From the NCBI RefSeq assembly GCF_004364245.1, contig NZ_SOAV01000002.1, positions 310,001 to 374,000 on the forward strand: a DNA stretch of 64,000 nt, given 5' to 3'. This document shows, one piece after another, positions 47,631-56,073 of the stretch. Source of the DNA: Streptomyces sp. BK208. Its GTDB lineage: Bacteria; Actinomycetota; Actinomycetes; Streptomycetales; Streptomycetaceae. Made by a program: the position numbers and the translations under genes. Positions within the stretch are counted from its first letter, which is position 1, and the number at the start of each line of letters is the position of its first letter. Below the pieces are notes generated by a model, which was given only the letters and a program-made list of their open reading frames with translations, searched no databases and had not been told where the DNA came from.

Positions 47631-48520
47631 GCACGCCCACCGAGACGGTCCCGGCCGGACCCGCGCCCGAGGCGGCGCCGTCGTCCGCGTCCGGCTACCG
47701 GGCGGGCCGCACCCTGCCCCTGCGGGTGGAGCTGGTGCGCCAGCTCAAGCGGCGCCGCACCCTCGTGATGGGAGCGATCCTCGCCGCCCTGCCGTTCGTC
47801 CTGGTCGTCGCCTTCGCGATCGGCGGCGAGCCGGAAGGACCCGGCGACCGCATCACCCTGATGGACACCGCCACCGCCTCCGGCGCCAACTTCGCCGCCG
47901 TCAACCTCTTCGTGTCGGCGGGCTTCCTGCTGGTCGTCCCGGTCGCCCTGTTCTGCGGGGACACCGTGGCCTCCGAGGCGAGCTGGTCCTCCCTGCGCTA
48001 CCTGCTCGCCGCTCCGGTGCCGCGCGCCCGGCTGCTCGCGTCCAAGCTCGCCGTCGGACTCGGGCTGAGCCTGGCCGCGATGGTGCTGCTGCCCCTGGTG
48101 GCGCTGGCCGTGGGCACGGTCGCCTACGGCTGGGGCCCGCTGGCCGTCCCCACCGGCGGCTCGCTGGCCCCGGGCACGGCGGCGCAGCGCCTGGTGGTGG
48201 TCGTGGCGTACCTGTTCGTCTCCCAACTGGTCACCGCCGCCCTCGCGTTCCGGCTGTCCACCCGGACCGACGCCCCGCTCGGCGCGGTCGGCGGCGCCGT
48301 CGGCCTGACCATCGTCGGCAACGTCCTGGACGCGGTGACCGCGCTCGGCCACTGGCGCGACTTCCTGCCCGCGCACTGGCAGTTCGCCTGGGCGGACGCC
48401 GTCCAGCCGCACCCGGAGTGGTCGGGCATGATCCAGGGCACGGCGGTCTCGGTGACGTACGCGCTCGTGCTGTTCGCCCTGGCCTTCCGGGGCTTCGCCC
48501 GCAAGGACATCGTGTCGTAG
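47627..48520 (+). CDS. ABC-2 type permease partner of the hydrolase-ATPase fusion
   Basis: A 297-residue membrane protein with six helices (first at about 47-67) and an ABC-2 permease pattern, including CGDTVASEASWSSLRYLLAAPVPR, where the coupling helix usually precedes the second membrane segment. Overlaps the upstream stop as ATGA, with GGAGG 6 bases before. It must form the membrane channel driven by the ATPase half of the preceding protein. The substrate is unknown; the arrangement suggests export of something the attached hydrolase then processes, or sensing of it (inference). Confidence 0.88.
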   Translation: MSTPTETVPAGPAPEAAPSSASGYRAGRTLPLRVELVRQLKRRRTLVMGAILAALPFVLVVAFAIGGEPEGPGDRITLMDTATASGANFAAVNLFVSAGFLLVVPVALFCGDTVASEASWSSLRYLLAAPVPRARLLASKLAVGLGLSLAAMVLLPLVALAVGTVAYGWGPLAVPTGGSLAPGTAAQRLVVVVAYLFVSQLVTAALAFRLSTRTDAPLGAVGGAVGLTIVGNVLDAVTALGHWRDFLPAHWQFAWADAVQPHPEWSGMIQGTAVSVTYALVLFALAFRGFARKDIVS

Positions 48521-48570
48521 GTCCCCGGCGGATCATCCACAGGACCCGACGGCCCGCCCCCGTGCGCCCA

Positions 48571-48611
48571 TTGACGTTTCCTTACGCGTGAGTAAGTTTA
48601 CTCCGAAGTAA
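48571..48611 (+). promoter_or_regulatory. fadD promoter with two operator-like palindromes
   Basis: TTGACG (48571-48576), 16 bases, TAAGTT (48593-48598) form a candidate promoter. CTTACGCGTGAGTAAG (48581-48596) is a 5-6-5 palindrome lying between -35 and -10, and TTACTCCGAAGTAA (48598-48611) is a related 5-4-5 palindrome just downstream. The shared TTAC/GTAA arms suggest a TetR or MarR family repressor of fatty-acid metabolism. Confidence 0.6.
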
Positions 48612-48668
48612 GTTCGTAGGTGAGTTCACGCGACAGCGCAGCAGTCCGACCGCGACCGGGAGCCGTCC

Positions 48669-50597
48669 ATGGGCGTACGCAGGGACCTGAAACGGGCGAA
48701 GAACCGCGGCGGCCTCGCGTCCCGCGCGAGGACCGAGACCGTCGTGGACGCCCACGGCGCCGTCCGCGAGGCCCGCACCGCCGCCCTCGCACCCCGCCCC
48801 ACCGAGGGCAGCACCGCCGACATCCCGTTCACCAACGCGGCCGAGGCCCCCGACGCGGTGGTCCTGCGCCGCCAGGCGGGCGGCGCCTGGCGGCCCGTCA
48901 CCGCCGCGGAGTTCGCCCGCGAGGTCACCGCCGTGGCCAAGGGGCTGATCGCCGCGGGTCTGGAACCCGGCGGCAGGGTCGCCGTCATGTCCCGCACCCG
49001 CTACGAGTGGACGGTCCTGGACTTCGCCGTCTGGACGGCCGGCGGGCAGACCGTCCCCGTGTACGCCACCTCCTCGGCCGACCAGGTCGAGTGGATCGTC
49101 CGCGACTCCGGCGCCCGGCACGTCGTCACCGAGACCGCCGCCCACACCGCCACCGTCCTCACCGGCACCGCCGGCCACCCCGGGCACCCGCGGGTCTGGG
49201 AACTCGACGCCGGGGCGCTCGCCGACCTCGCCGCCCTCGGCCGAGGCGTGAGCGACGACGAGGTCACCAAGCGCCGCACCGCCCTCACCCCGGACACGGT
49301 CGCCACCGTCTGCTACACCTCGGGCACCACCGGCCGCCCCAAGGGCTGTGTCCTCACCCACGCCAACCTGCACGCCGAGGCCGCCAACACGGTCGAGCTG
49401 CTGCACCCCGTCTTCAAGGAGGTCACCGGCCAGACCGCCTCGACCCTCCTCTTCCTGCCGCTCGCCCACATCCTGGGCCGCACCATCCAGATCGCCTGCC
49501 TGCTGGCCCGCATCGAGATCGGCCACTTCCCGAGCATCAAGCCGGACGAGCTGCGCCCCGCGCTCAAGTCCTTCCGCCCGACCTTCCTGGTCGGCGTCCC
49601 GTACCTCTTCGAGAAGATCCACGACACCGGCCGGGCGACCGCCGAGAGGATCGGCCGCGGCGCCTCCTTCGAACGCGCCCACCGCCTCGCCGTCCGCTTC
49701 GGCACCGCCCACCTGGAGCGCTTCCTCGGCCGCGGCAAGGGCCCCACCCCGGGCCTGTGGGCCGGCTGGGCCCTCTACGACCTGCTGGTCTACCGCCGGG
49801 TGCGGGCGGAGCTGGGCGGCCGGCTGCGCTACGCCATCAGCGGCGGCTCCCCGCTGGAGAGCGACCTCAACCTGTTCTTCTACGCCGCCGGAATCATGGT
49901 CTACGAGGGCTACGGCCTGACCGAGACCACCGCCGCCGCCACCATCGTCCCGCCGCTCGGCCCCCGCCCCGGCACCGTCGGACAGCCGGTCCCCGGCACC
50001 GCCGTGCGCATCGCGGACGACGGCGAGGTGCTGGTCAAGGGCGGCATCGTCTTCGGCGCCTACCGGGGCAACCCCGAGGCCACCGAAGCCGCCCTCACCG
50101 ACGGCTGGTTCGCCACCGGCGACCTCGGCTCCCTCGACGCCGACGGCTACCTCACCATCACCGGCCGCAAGAAGGACCTCCTGGTCACCTCGGGCGGCAA
50201 GAACGTCTCCCCGGCCGTCCTGGAGGACCGGCTGCGCAGCCGCCCACCCGTCGCCCAGTGCCTGGTCGTCGGCGACAACCGGCCCTTCGTCGCCGCGCTC
50301 GTCACCCTCGACCCGGACGCCGTCGCCCACTGGCTCGCGGTGCGCGGGCTGCCCGCCGCCACGCCGATCTCCGAGCTGGTGCGGGACGACAGTATGCGCG
50401 CCTACGTCCAGAAGGCCGTGGACCACGCCAACGCGGCCGTCTCCCGGGCCGAGTCGATCCGCGCCTTCCGGCTGGTCGAGGGCGAGTTCACCGAGGAGAA
50501 CGGGCTGCTGACCCCCTCCCTGAAGGTCAGGCGGCACGCGGCGGTCGCGGCGTACGCGCAGGACATCGAGGCGCTGTACGCGACACCGCGCGCCTGA
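48669..50597 (+). CDS. Long-chain fatty acid-CoA ligase (AMP-dependent)
   Basis: A 642-residue acyl-CoA synthetase of the FAA1/FadD15-like type, which activates fatty acids to acyl-CoA via an acyl-adenylate. The P-loop YTSGTTGRPKG starts at Tyr216. Adenylation motifs GYGLTETTAA and WFATGDLGSLD and the hinge GRKKDLLVTSGGKNVSP are present. The long insertion around KEVTGQTASTLLFLPLAHI is typical of the long-chain branch. ATG 48669 follows GGGAG. The N-terminus is Arg/Lys-rich without a signal. It is convergent with the rodlin gene across a hairpin. Confidence 0.93.
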   Translation: MGVRRDLKRAKNRGGLASRARTETVVDAHGAVREARTAALAPRPTEGSTADIPFTNAAEAPDAVVLRRQAGGAWRPVTAAEFAREVTAVAKGLIAAGLEPGGRVAVMSRTRYEWTVLDFAVWTAGGQTVPVYATSSADQVEWIVRDSGARHVVTETAAHTATVLTGTAGHPGHPRVWELDAGALADLAALGRGVSDDEVTKRRTALTPDTVATVCYTSGTTGRPKGCVLTHANLHAEAANTVELLHPVFKEVTGQTASTLLFLPLAHILGRTIQIACLLARIEIGHFPSIKPDELRPALKSFRPTFLVGVPYLFEKIHDTGRATAERIGRGASFERAHRLAVRFGTAHLERFLGRGKGPTPGLWAGWALYDLLVYRRVRAELGGRLRYAISGGSPLESDLNLFFYAAGIMVYEGYGLTETTAAATIVPPLGPRPGTVGQPVPGTAVRIADDGEVLVKGGIVFGAYRGNPEATEAALTDGWFATGDLGSLDADGYLTITGRKKDLLVTSGGKNVSPAVLEDRLRSRPPVAQCLVVGDNRPFVAALVTLDPDAVAHWLAVRGLPAATPISELVRDDSMRAYVQKAVDHANAAVSRAESIRAFRLVEGEFTEENGLLTPSLKVRRHAAVAAYAQDIEALYATPRA

Positions 50598-50630
50598 CCC
50601 GGAGGCCCGACCGCCGCAGCGGGCACGCGA

Positions 50631-50669
50631 GAGGGGCGGGCCGCCGACGTGCTCGGCGACCCGCCCCTC
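50631..50669. terminator. Hairpin between fadD-like and rodlin genes
   Basis: GAGGGGCGGG (50631-50640) pairs with CCCGCCCCTC (50660-50669), and the loop contains a further GCCG/CGGC stem. It serves both convergent genes. Confidence 0.8.
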
Positions 50670-50677
50670 GGGCGCTG

Positions 50678-51070
50678 TCAGTCCTCGCCGTTGGAGGACA
50701 GGATCGAGACGTCCTCCAGGAGGTGGGCCAGCGCACCGTCGCGCTTGGCCTGCGTCGAGTTCTCGGCGCACTGCTGGTTCAGGTCGTCGCCCAGGACGTT
50801 GAGGTCCTGGATCGGCACGAGACCGATGACGCTGACCGGGATGTCGCTGACCGCGATGCACGGCTTGTTGAACGAACCCTGGATGAGCGCCATCTGCGGG
50901 CTCATGTTGCCGTGGGTCGCCGAGTTGCCGAAGTACTGCGACGCGCCGTTGCCGTTGGCGGAGACGGGCCCGCTGTCGTCGCCGATCGCCATCGCCTGCG
51001 GGGCCGCGGCAGCGGAGGCGCCCATGACGGAGGCGGCGATCGCCGCGTAGGCAACTACCTTCTTGATCAC
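50678..51070 (-). CDS. rdlB: Rodlin (aerial hyphae surface rodlet protein)
   Basis: A 130-residue secreted rodlin. A signal peptide (about 1-28: [24 protein letters not shown], ending QAMA) precedes a mature protein with [20 protein letters not shown], the paired cysteines (NKPCIAVSD and [10 protein letters not shown]) and the C-terminal [15 protein letters not shown]. Rodlins organise chaplin fibrils into the rodlet layer of aerial hyphae and spores. It is divergent from a second rodlin, the arrangement known for rdlA/rdlB; which is A and which is B is assigned from memory of gene order. GTG 51070. Confidence 0.92.
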   Translation of the reverse strand: MIKKVVAYAAIAASVMGASAAAAPQAMAIGDDSGPVSANGNGASQYFGNSATHGNMSPQMALIQGSFNKPCIAVSDIPVSVIGLVPIQDLNVLGDDLNQQCAENSTQAKRDGALAHLLEDVSILSSNGED

Positions 51071-51153
51071 TGGCCAGTCCTTTCTGAGGAAACCCCGTCC
51101 ACCGGAGCTCTCTGGTCAACTCCGTGAGTCCGTCCGGGTTTCTCCCGTTCACT

Positions 51154-51182
51154 CCGACGGCGGACAGCGGGAAATGTGTACG
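51154..51182 (-). promoter_or_regulatory. Candidate BldN-type promoter of rdlB
   Basis: Minus-strand CGTACAC (51176-51182), 16 bases, CGTCGG (51154-51159), about 85 bp upstream of the start codon. Rodlin and chaplin genes are known targets of the developmental sigma factor BldN; the match to its consensus is from memory. Confidence 0.45.
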
Positions 51183-51260
51183 GGTGCGCGTTTCTCCCCG
51201 GGATTCCGGCGATTTCCGCGGCGATTTCGAGATCCGGTGCGGGCCAACCGGGTGAACGCC

Positions 51261-51289
51261 CGCAACCAATCATGGCGCACCGGGTTGAT
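51261..51289 (+). promoter_or_regulatory. Candidate BldN-type promoter of rdlA
   Basis: Plus-strand CGCAACC (51261-51267), 16 bases, GTTGAT (51284-51289), about 45 bp before the rdlA start. It has the same -35-like core and spacer length as the divergent rdlB candidate. Confidence 0.4.
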
Positions 51290-51332
51290 GAGGCCGTAGG
51301 ACAGTGCGTCGCTACGACGAAAGGAACGCGAA

Positions 51333-51725
51333 GTGCTCAAGAAGGCAATGGTCGCCGCGGCGGCTGCCGCTTCTGTGATCGGCATGTCGGCTGCCGCCGC
51401 TCCCCAGGCTCTGGCCATCGGGGACGACAACGGGCCGGCCGTGGCCAACGGCAACGGCGCCTCGTCGTCGTTCGGCAACTCGGCGACCGACGGCGACATG
51501 AGCCCGCAGCTGTCGCTGGTCGAGGGCACGCTGAACAAGCCGTGCCTCGGTGTCGAGGACGTCAACGTCGCCGTCATCAACCTGGTCCCGATCCAGGACG
51601 TCAACGTCCTGGCGGACGACCTGAACCAGCAGTGCACGGACAACTCCACGCAGGCCAAGCGCGACGGTGCCGTCTCGCACGTCCTGGAGGACCTGTCCGT
51701 CCTGTCGGCGAACGGCGAGGGCTGA
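51333..51725 (+). CDS. rdlA: Rodlin (aerial hyphae surface rodlet protein)
   Basis: A 130-residue rodlin, the same length as and colinear with its divergent neighbour. The signal peptide ends near QALAIGDD. The mature part has [20 protein letters not shown], the two cysteines ([19 protein letters not shown]) and the conserved tail [15 protein letters not shown]. Most differences from the other rodlin fall in the loop [10 protein letters not shown] / [10 protein letters not shown] and in the hydrophobic core. GTG 51333 follows AAAGGAA. A 15-bp hairpin terminates the gene. Confidence 0.92.
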   Translation: MLKKAMVAAAAAASVIGMSAAAAPQALAIGDDNGPAVANGNGASSSFGNSATDGDMSPQLSLVEGTLNKPCLGVEDVNVAVINLVPIQDVNVLADDLNQQCTDNSTQAKRDGAVSHVLEDLSVLSANGEG

Positions 51726-51739
51726 GCCCCATTCCGCCC

Positions 51740-51779
51740 GGCCGGGCGGCCCGCTGATCACTCCGCGGGCCGCCCGGCC
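51740..51779 (+). terminator. rdlA terminator hairpin
   Basis: A perfect 15-bp inverted repeat (51740-51754 with 51765-51779, 10-nt loop) begins 15 bp after the rodlin stop. Confidence 0.85.
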
Positions 51780-52009
51780 GCGCCCGGGACGGGATTTCGG
51801 GGGAGCGGACCGACGTCGTCGCTCTCCTGGGGGAACGGCCGGACCGATTCGTGAGGCATTCGAGTGAATTTCGGGGTGTCCCACGTTCGACAGTTTCTCC
51901 GGCCGTCAATTCCTCGTTTGCAGGCTGCAGGTCATGGTGCGAGCCGTCAATGCTGTGCTCGCGCGGTTTCGGCCGTCATTCAGGCATGACCGCAGAGAAG
52001 GGAAAGTTC

Positions 52010-52237
52010 ATGAAGAAGAGCGCTGCTGTCGTCGCGGGCGCCATCATGGCCCTCGGCATGGCCGCCCCGGCCTTCGCCGACGCGGGTGCCGAGGGTGCCG
52101 CCATCGGCTCCCCGGGTGTCCTGTCCGGCAATGTCGTCCAGGTCCCCGTGCACGTTCCCGTCAACGTGTGCGGCAACACCATCAACGTGATCGGTCTGCT
52201 GAACCCGGCGTTCGGCAACGAGTGCGAGAACGACTGA
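52010..52237 (+). CDS. chpD: Short chaplin
   Basis: A 75-residue short chaplin. A 23-residue signal peptide (MKKSAAVVAGAIMALG, ending AFA) is followed by one chaplin domain: GAAIGSPGVLSGNVVQVPV, then the Cys of NVCGNTINVIG and the Cys of FGNECEND. Short chaplins assemble into amphipathic amyloid fibrils that lower surface tension so aerial hyphae can emerge. ATG 52010 has GAAGGGA 6 bases upstream. The name chpD rests on remembered order next to the rodlins and chpA. The 230-bp spacer before it contains GCCGTCAAT-like words three times (51902, 51943, 51972). Confidence 0.93.
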   Translation: MKKSAAVVAGAIMALGMAAPAFADAGAEGAAIGSPGVLSGNVVQVPVHVPVNVCGNTINVIGLLNPAFGNECEND

Positions 52238-52380
52238 CGTCGTTCCGCACCGATCGGCTGCGTCACGGCCGGCCTTGGCCAACTCGTTTGGTTCGGGGCC
52301 GGCTTTTCCCCTTTCCGCAGCCCGTCCCCCAGATCGTTCTCCAGTCATCTCTCATCTCTCCAAGCAGGAAGACAACCAGA

Positions 52381-53214
52381 GTGCGACAGACCCTGAGCAG
52401 GGGGATGGTCGCGGCTGCCGCCGCGACGGGCATCCTTTCCCTGTGCGGCAGCCCCGCCCTTGCCGACTCGCAGGCCGACGGGATCGCCACGAACTCCCCG
52501 GGCGCCGTCTCCGGCAACGCCCTCCAGGTCCCCATCGACGTGCCGGTGAACGCCTGCGGCAACACCGTCGACGTGATCGCCGCGCTGAACCCCGCCTTCG
52601 GCAACGAGTGCGAGAACGCCTCGGACGAGCCCGAGAAGCACGGTGAGGACAAGGGCGGCTCCGGCGGCGGGTACGGCGAGGACACCGGTTCCTCGTCCGG
52701 ATCCGGTTCCCAGGCCGACAGCGGTTCCCCGTCCGGATCGGGTTCCCAGGCGGACGGCGTGGCCGCGGGTTCGCCGGGCGTCGGTTCCGGCAACGACGCG
52801 CAGGTCCCGGTCGACGTGCCGGTCAACCTCTGCGGCAACACCGTCGACGTGATCGCCGCGCTGAACCCGGTCTTCGGCAACGAGTGCGAGAACGCCTCGG
52901 AAGAGCCCCCCGGCTACGGCGAGGAGGAGCCCCCGCCGCCGACCACGCCCCCCGGCTACGGCGAGGAGGAGCCCCCGCCGCCGACCACGCCCCCCGGTTA
53001 CGGCGAGGAGGAGCCCCCGCCGCCCACCGACGAGGAGGAGCCCCCGCCCCCCGGTGAGGAGGAGCACCCTCCGCCGGCTCCCCAGACGGAGCACCCGCCC
53101 GTCCTGGCCGAGACCGGCAGTGAGGGCACGCTGGGCGCCGCGGCCGCCGGCGCCGTGCTGATCGCGGGCGGAGCGATCCTGTACCGCCGGGGCCGGGCCC
53201 TCTCCGGCCGCTGA
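52381..53214 (+). CDS. chpA: Long, sortase-anchored chaplin with two chaplin domains
   Basis: A 277-residue long chaplin. After a signal peptide (about 1-28), two chaplin domains (about 30-80 and 121-172) each contain CGNTVDVIAALNP(A/V)FGNECEN. They are separated by a Gly/Ser-rich linker holding GSGSQAD repeats. A Pro/Glu-rich wall-spanning region follows, with PPGYGEEEPPPPT repeated three times. The C-terminus is a sorting signal: LAETG, a hydrophobic helix and an RRGRALSGR tail, the class E sortase type. It anchors short chaplins to the cell wall. GTG 52381 follows AGGAAG. The repeats are a likely site of length variation. Confidence 0.94.
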   Translation: MRQTLSRGMVAAAAATGILSLCGSPALADSQADGIATNSPGAVSGNALQVPIDVPVNACGNTVDVIAALNPAFGNECENASDEPEKHGEDKGGSGGGYGEDTGSSSGSGSQADSGSPSGSGSQADGVAAGSPGVGSGNDAQVPVDVPVNLCGNTVDVIAALNPVFGNECENASEEPPGYGEEEPPPPTTPPGYGEEEPPPPTTPPGYGEEEPPPPTDEEEPPPPGEEEHPPPAPQTEHPPVLAETGSEGTLGAAAAGAVLIAGGAILYRRGRALSGR

Positions 53215-53232
53215 TCCCGCTCCCGTCCGCCC

Positions 53233-53275
53233 CGACGCCCCCGGCCGGCCCCCGCACGGGCCACCGGGGGCGTCG
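53233..53275. terminator. Hairpin between chpA and the ATP-grasp gene
   Basis: CGACGCCCCCGG (53233-53244) pairs with CCGGGGGCGTCG (53264-53275) between two convergent genes. Confidence 0.75.
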
Positions 53276-53304
53276 TGGTGTCCGCCCCCGGCCGTGGGAG
53301 TACG

Positions 53305-54642
53305 TCAGTGGCTGCCGGCCCGGTCCTCCTCAGGCCGGTCGGCACGGCCCGCGCCACCGCCCCTCGCCACGGCACCCCCGGCCGCCGGGGCGGCGGGCGG
53401 GGCCTGGCGCACGACGCGGGTGCGGACCGGGGCCGCGGTGCCCGGACGGGCGGCGCCGCCCCGGTGGACGCGGTCCCGCAGCCGGGTGCGCACGTGCCGG
53501 CCCCACAGCGTCCACAGGGCCCGGCCGGGCCCCTCGTCGTCCCGCGCGTGCCAGGCCAGCTCACGCCCCCCGCGCTCGTTCGGCGCCGGGCCCAGGGCGC
53601 TCAGCGGCGCGTAGTTCTCCACCACGAACACCCGGCCCGGCCGCGGCGCCCCCTCCGCCAGCACCCGGTGGGTCAGGTCCAGATGCAGCGCCCGTACGAC
53701 GTCCAGTCCCGCGCTGTCGGTGAACAGCCGGAACTGGGCGCCGGGACGCGGGTTGAAGTCGAGCAGGTGATAGCGGCCCGTGGTGCCGCAGCGGCGGAAG
53801 TCGAGGTCGAAGACGCCCCGGTAGCCCAGCTCCGCGGTGACCCGCTCGGCCAGCGCCCGCACCCGCGGGTTGGGCGTCCAGCGGCCCACCGCCGTCAGAC
53901 CGGCGCCGCGCGGCCTGGCCCGCGTCTTGCGGCCCGGGCCGCCCGACCGCACCGCGCCGGTACGGTCGGCGTACCCGTGGAAGAACCAGTCCCGGTCGGC
54001 GCCCGGCGCCAGGAACGCCTGGAGCAGCAGCCGGCTGCCCGCCTCCTCGGCCCGCCGGTACAGCTCCCCGGCCTGACGCGCGGAGCGCACCAGCACGGTG
54101 CTGCGCAGTCCGCCGCCCGGCGGCACCAGCCAGGGGCGGCTCCACTTCGCCACCACCGGCAGGCCGAGCCGCCACGCCGCACGGACCGCCTCGGCGGGAC
54201 CGTCCGGCACCAGCGTCTCGGGATGCGGTACGTCCAACGACGCGCACAGAGCGGCCAGTTCCGCCTTGTCGGCCACCCGCTCCGCGAGCCCCTCCGGCTG
54301 GTCGGGCAGCAGATACGCGGGCCCCAGCTCGGCCCGCGCCCGGGCCACCGCCACGGCGCACGCGTCGTCCATCGGAATCAGCACGGCGGGCCGGGCGATC
54401 CGCGCGGCGACGCGGCGCAGCGCCACCGTGATCTCCGCGGGCGACGCCGCGGGCGGCGGCGGGGTGTGCAGCCCGCTCAGATAACGGGAGGCGCGGATCG
54501 GGCTGCCGGCACAGTCGGCGACCACGTGCACGTCCACCCCCGCGCGGCCGAGCGAGCGCACGGCGCCCAGCGTTCCGTGGTGAAAGGGATTCCGGTCGGT
54601 CCGCAGCAGAACGGCGGGGACACGGGTGTCGAACAGCGACAC
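53305..54642 (-). CDS. ATP-grasp family ligase
   Basis: A 445-residue ATP-grasp protein. The N-terminal preATP-grasp part (RTDRNPFHHGTLGAVRSLG, later PMDDACAVAVARA) resembles carboxylate-amine ligases such as D-aspartate ligase. The central grasp carries LGLPVVAKWSRPWLVPPGG, and the metal site is in VFDLDFRRCGTTGRYHLLDF followed by NPRPGAQFRLF. The C-terminal 80 residues are Arg/Ala/Pro-rich and look disordered. GTG 54642 follows GAAGGAA. It is divergent from the GH26-like gene and next to the exopolysaccharide genes, so it may add an amino acid or similar group to a polymer precursor (inference). Confidence 0.82.
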   Translation of the reverse strand: MSLFDTRVPAVLLRTDRNPFHHGTLGAVRSLGRAGVDVHVVADCAGSPIRASRYLSGLHTPPPPAASPAEITVALRRVAARIARPAVLIPMDDACAVAVARARAELGPAYLLPDQPEGLAERVADKAELAALCASLDVPHPETLVPDGPAEAVRAAWRLGLPVVAKWSRPWLVPPGGGLRSTVLVRSARQAGELYRRAEEAGSRLLLQAFLAPGADRDWFFHGYADRTGAVRSGGPGRKTRARPRGAGLTAVGRWTPNPRVRALAERVTAELGYRGVFDLDFRRCGTTGRYHLLDFNPRPGAQFRLFTDSAGLDVVRALHLDLTHRVLAEGAPRPGRVFVVENYAPLSALGPAPNERGGRELAWHARDDEGPGRALWTLWGRHVRTRLRDRVHRGGAARPGTAAPVRTRVVRQAPPAAPAAGGAVARGGGAGRADRPEEDRAGSH

Positions 54643-54652
54643 GGGAGACTTC

Positions 54653-54678
54653 CTTCGTATGCGGGCTTCGTATGCGGG
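54653..54678. repeat. 13-bp tandem duplication upstream of the ATP-grasp gene
   Basis: CTTCGTATGCGGG occurs twice back to back (54653-54665, 54666-54678), beginning at the ribosome-binding region of the minus-strand gene. It is probably a recent slippage event that may affect expression. Confidence 0.85.
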
Positions 54679-54842
54679 CTGCTTCGAGCGGCTGCCGGTG
54701 CGGCTTTCACCGGTCCGGGCGGTCGACGCACTCGAACGCCGTAACAGCGGTGGCGTGACGGACTTTCACATGACTGGCTGTCAGTAACGGATAACGAGAA
54801 GCGGCGGACAACGGCGAGACGAGAAGACAAGAGGAGGCCGGC

Positions 54843-56030
54843 ATGGCCGCACGGCAGTCACGGGACCGGTCCAGGCGGCGGCCGGCGTACGTCGCGGCGG
54901 CGGTCGTCGCCGCGGCGACCTTCCTGGCCGCGACCCCCGCCGTCGCCTCCGGGGAACCGCCCGCGCCCGAACCCACTCCGGCGTTCGGCGCGTACCTGGA
55001 CTACGGCCCGCGCGGCGTGGCCCGGATGGCGGCGCTGAGTCACTGGCTGGGCGGTGCCGAACTGCGCGTCGGCCACACCTACCTGCCCGGCGACCGCTGG
55101 AGCAACATCGAGGGCGCCCCCGGCTTCCTCGACGTGTGGGCCGACTGGCGCACCCGTCAGGCCGACCGGATGCTCGTCCTCAACGTGCCCATGATGGAGC
55201 GCAACGAAGAGCACGTCGGCGACCGCGAGGTGCGCCAACTGTTGCGGCAGGGCGCCGCCGGACGCTTCGACCGCCACTTCCGCGCCCTCGCCGAACGCCT
55301 CGTCGCCCTCAAGGTGCCCGACACGGTGCTCGTGCTCGGCTGGGAGATGAACGGCACCACCTACACCCACCGCTGCGGCCCCGACCCCGAGGCATGGAAG
55401 GCGTACTGGAACCGGATCGTCACCACCATGCGCGCGGTGCCCGGCCAGAAGTTCCGGTTCGACTTCGCGCCGAGCCGGGGCCGGGACGCCGTGCCCTGGA
55501 CGCAGTGCTATCCGGGGGACGCCACCGTCGACATCATCGGCATGGACTCCTACGACCAGCCGCGCGGCATGAGCTTCGACGAACAGGTCGGGGAACCCTA
55601 CGGACTCCAGGCGCACGTCGACTTCGCCAAGGCGCACGGCAAGCCCGTCTCCTACCCGGAGTGGGGACTGTTCCGCAACGGCGACAACGCCGCGTACATG
55701 CGGCGCATGCTCGCCTGGATGGACGAGCACAAGCCCGTCTACAACACGGTCACCGACTACTGCCCGCACGGCGTGTGGCAGTGCGACGACAACCCCCGCT
55801 CCACCGCCGTCTACCGGTCCGTGCTCTTCGGCCGCACCGACGGGACCGAGCCCACGGCCCCGGAACCCGGCAAGCCGACCACGCCCACCGCGCCGCCCGT
55901 CCCGCCGGCGCCGCCCACCGGGACCGAACCCCCGGCCGACTGCTCGCCGCTGGAGCTCGGCGACTGGGTCGAGTACTGGCTCGGCGGGAAGCTGTGCATG
56001 CGCCTGGACTGGTACTCGCGCACCAAGTAG
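54843..56030 (+). CDS. Secreted GH26-like glycoside hydrolase
   Basis: A 395-residue exported hydrolase resembling glycoside hydrolase family 26 (beta-mannanase/xylanase/lichenase type). The signal peptide ends near AVASGEP (about 36). A likely acid/base Glu168 is in LVLGWEMNGT and the nucleophile Glu273 in SYPEWGLF; both motifs are characteristic of the fold. After the catalytic domain (about 48-330), a Thr/Pro linker leads to a 30-residue tail with two cysteines (DCSPLELG and KLCMRLDWY). ATG 54843 is preceded by GAGGAGG. Its position next to an exopolysaccharide operon suggests it trims or degrades that polymer (inference). Confidence 0.85.
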   Translation: MAARQSRDRSRRRPAYVAAAVVAAATFLAATPAVASGEPPAPEPTPAFGAYLDYGPRGVARMAALSHWLGGAELRVGHTYLPGDRWSNIEGAPGFLDVWADWRTRQADRMLVLNVPMMERNEEHVGDREVRQLLRQGAAGRFDRHFRALAERLVALKVPDTVLVLGWEMNGTTYTHRCGPDPEAWKAYWNRIVTTMRAVPGQKFRFDFAPSRGRDAVPWTQCYPGDATVDIIGMDSYDQPRGMSFDEQVGEPYGLQAHVDFAKAHGKPVSYPEWGLFRNGDNAAYMRRMLAWMDEHKPVYNTVTDYCPHGVWQCDDNPRSTAVYRSVLFGRTDGTEPTAPEPGKPTTPTAPPVPPAPPTGTEPPADCSPLELGDWVEYWLGGKLCMRLDWYSRTK

Positions 56031-56073
56031 CGGTGTGCGGCGGGGGCGGACGCGGCGGTGGCCCGGGGGCCGG

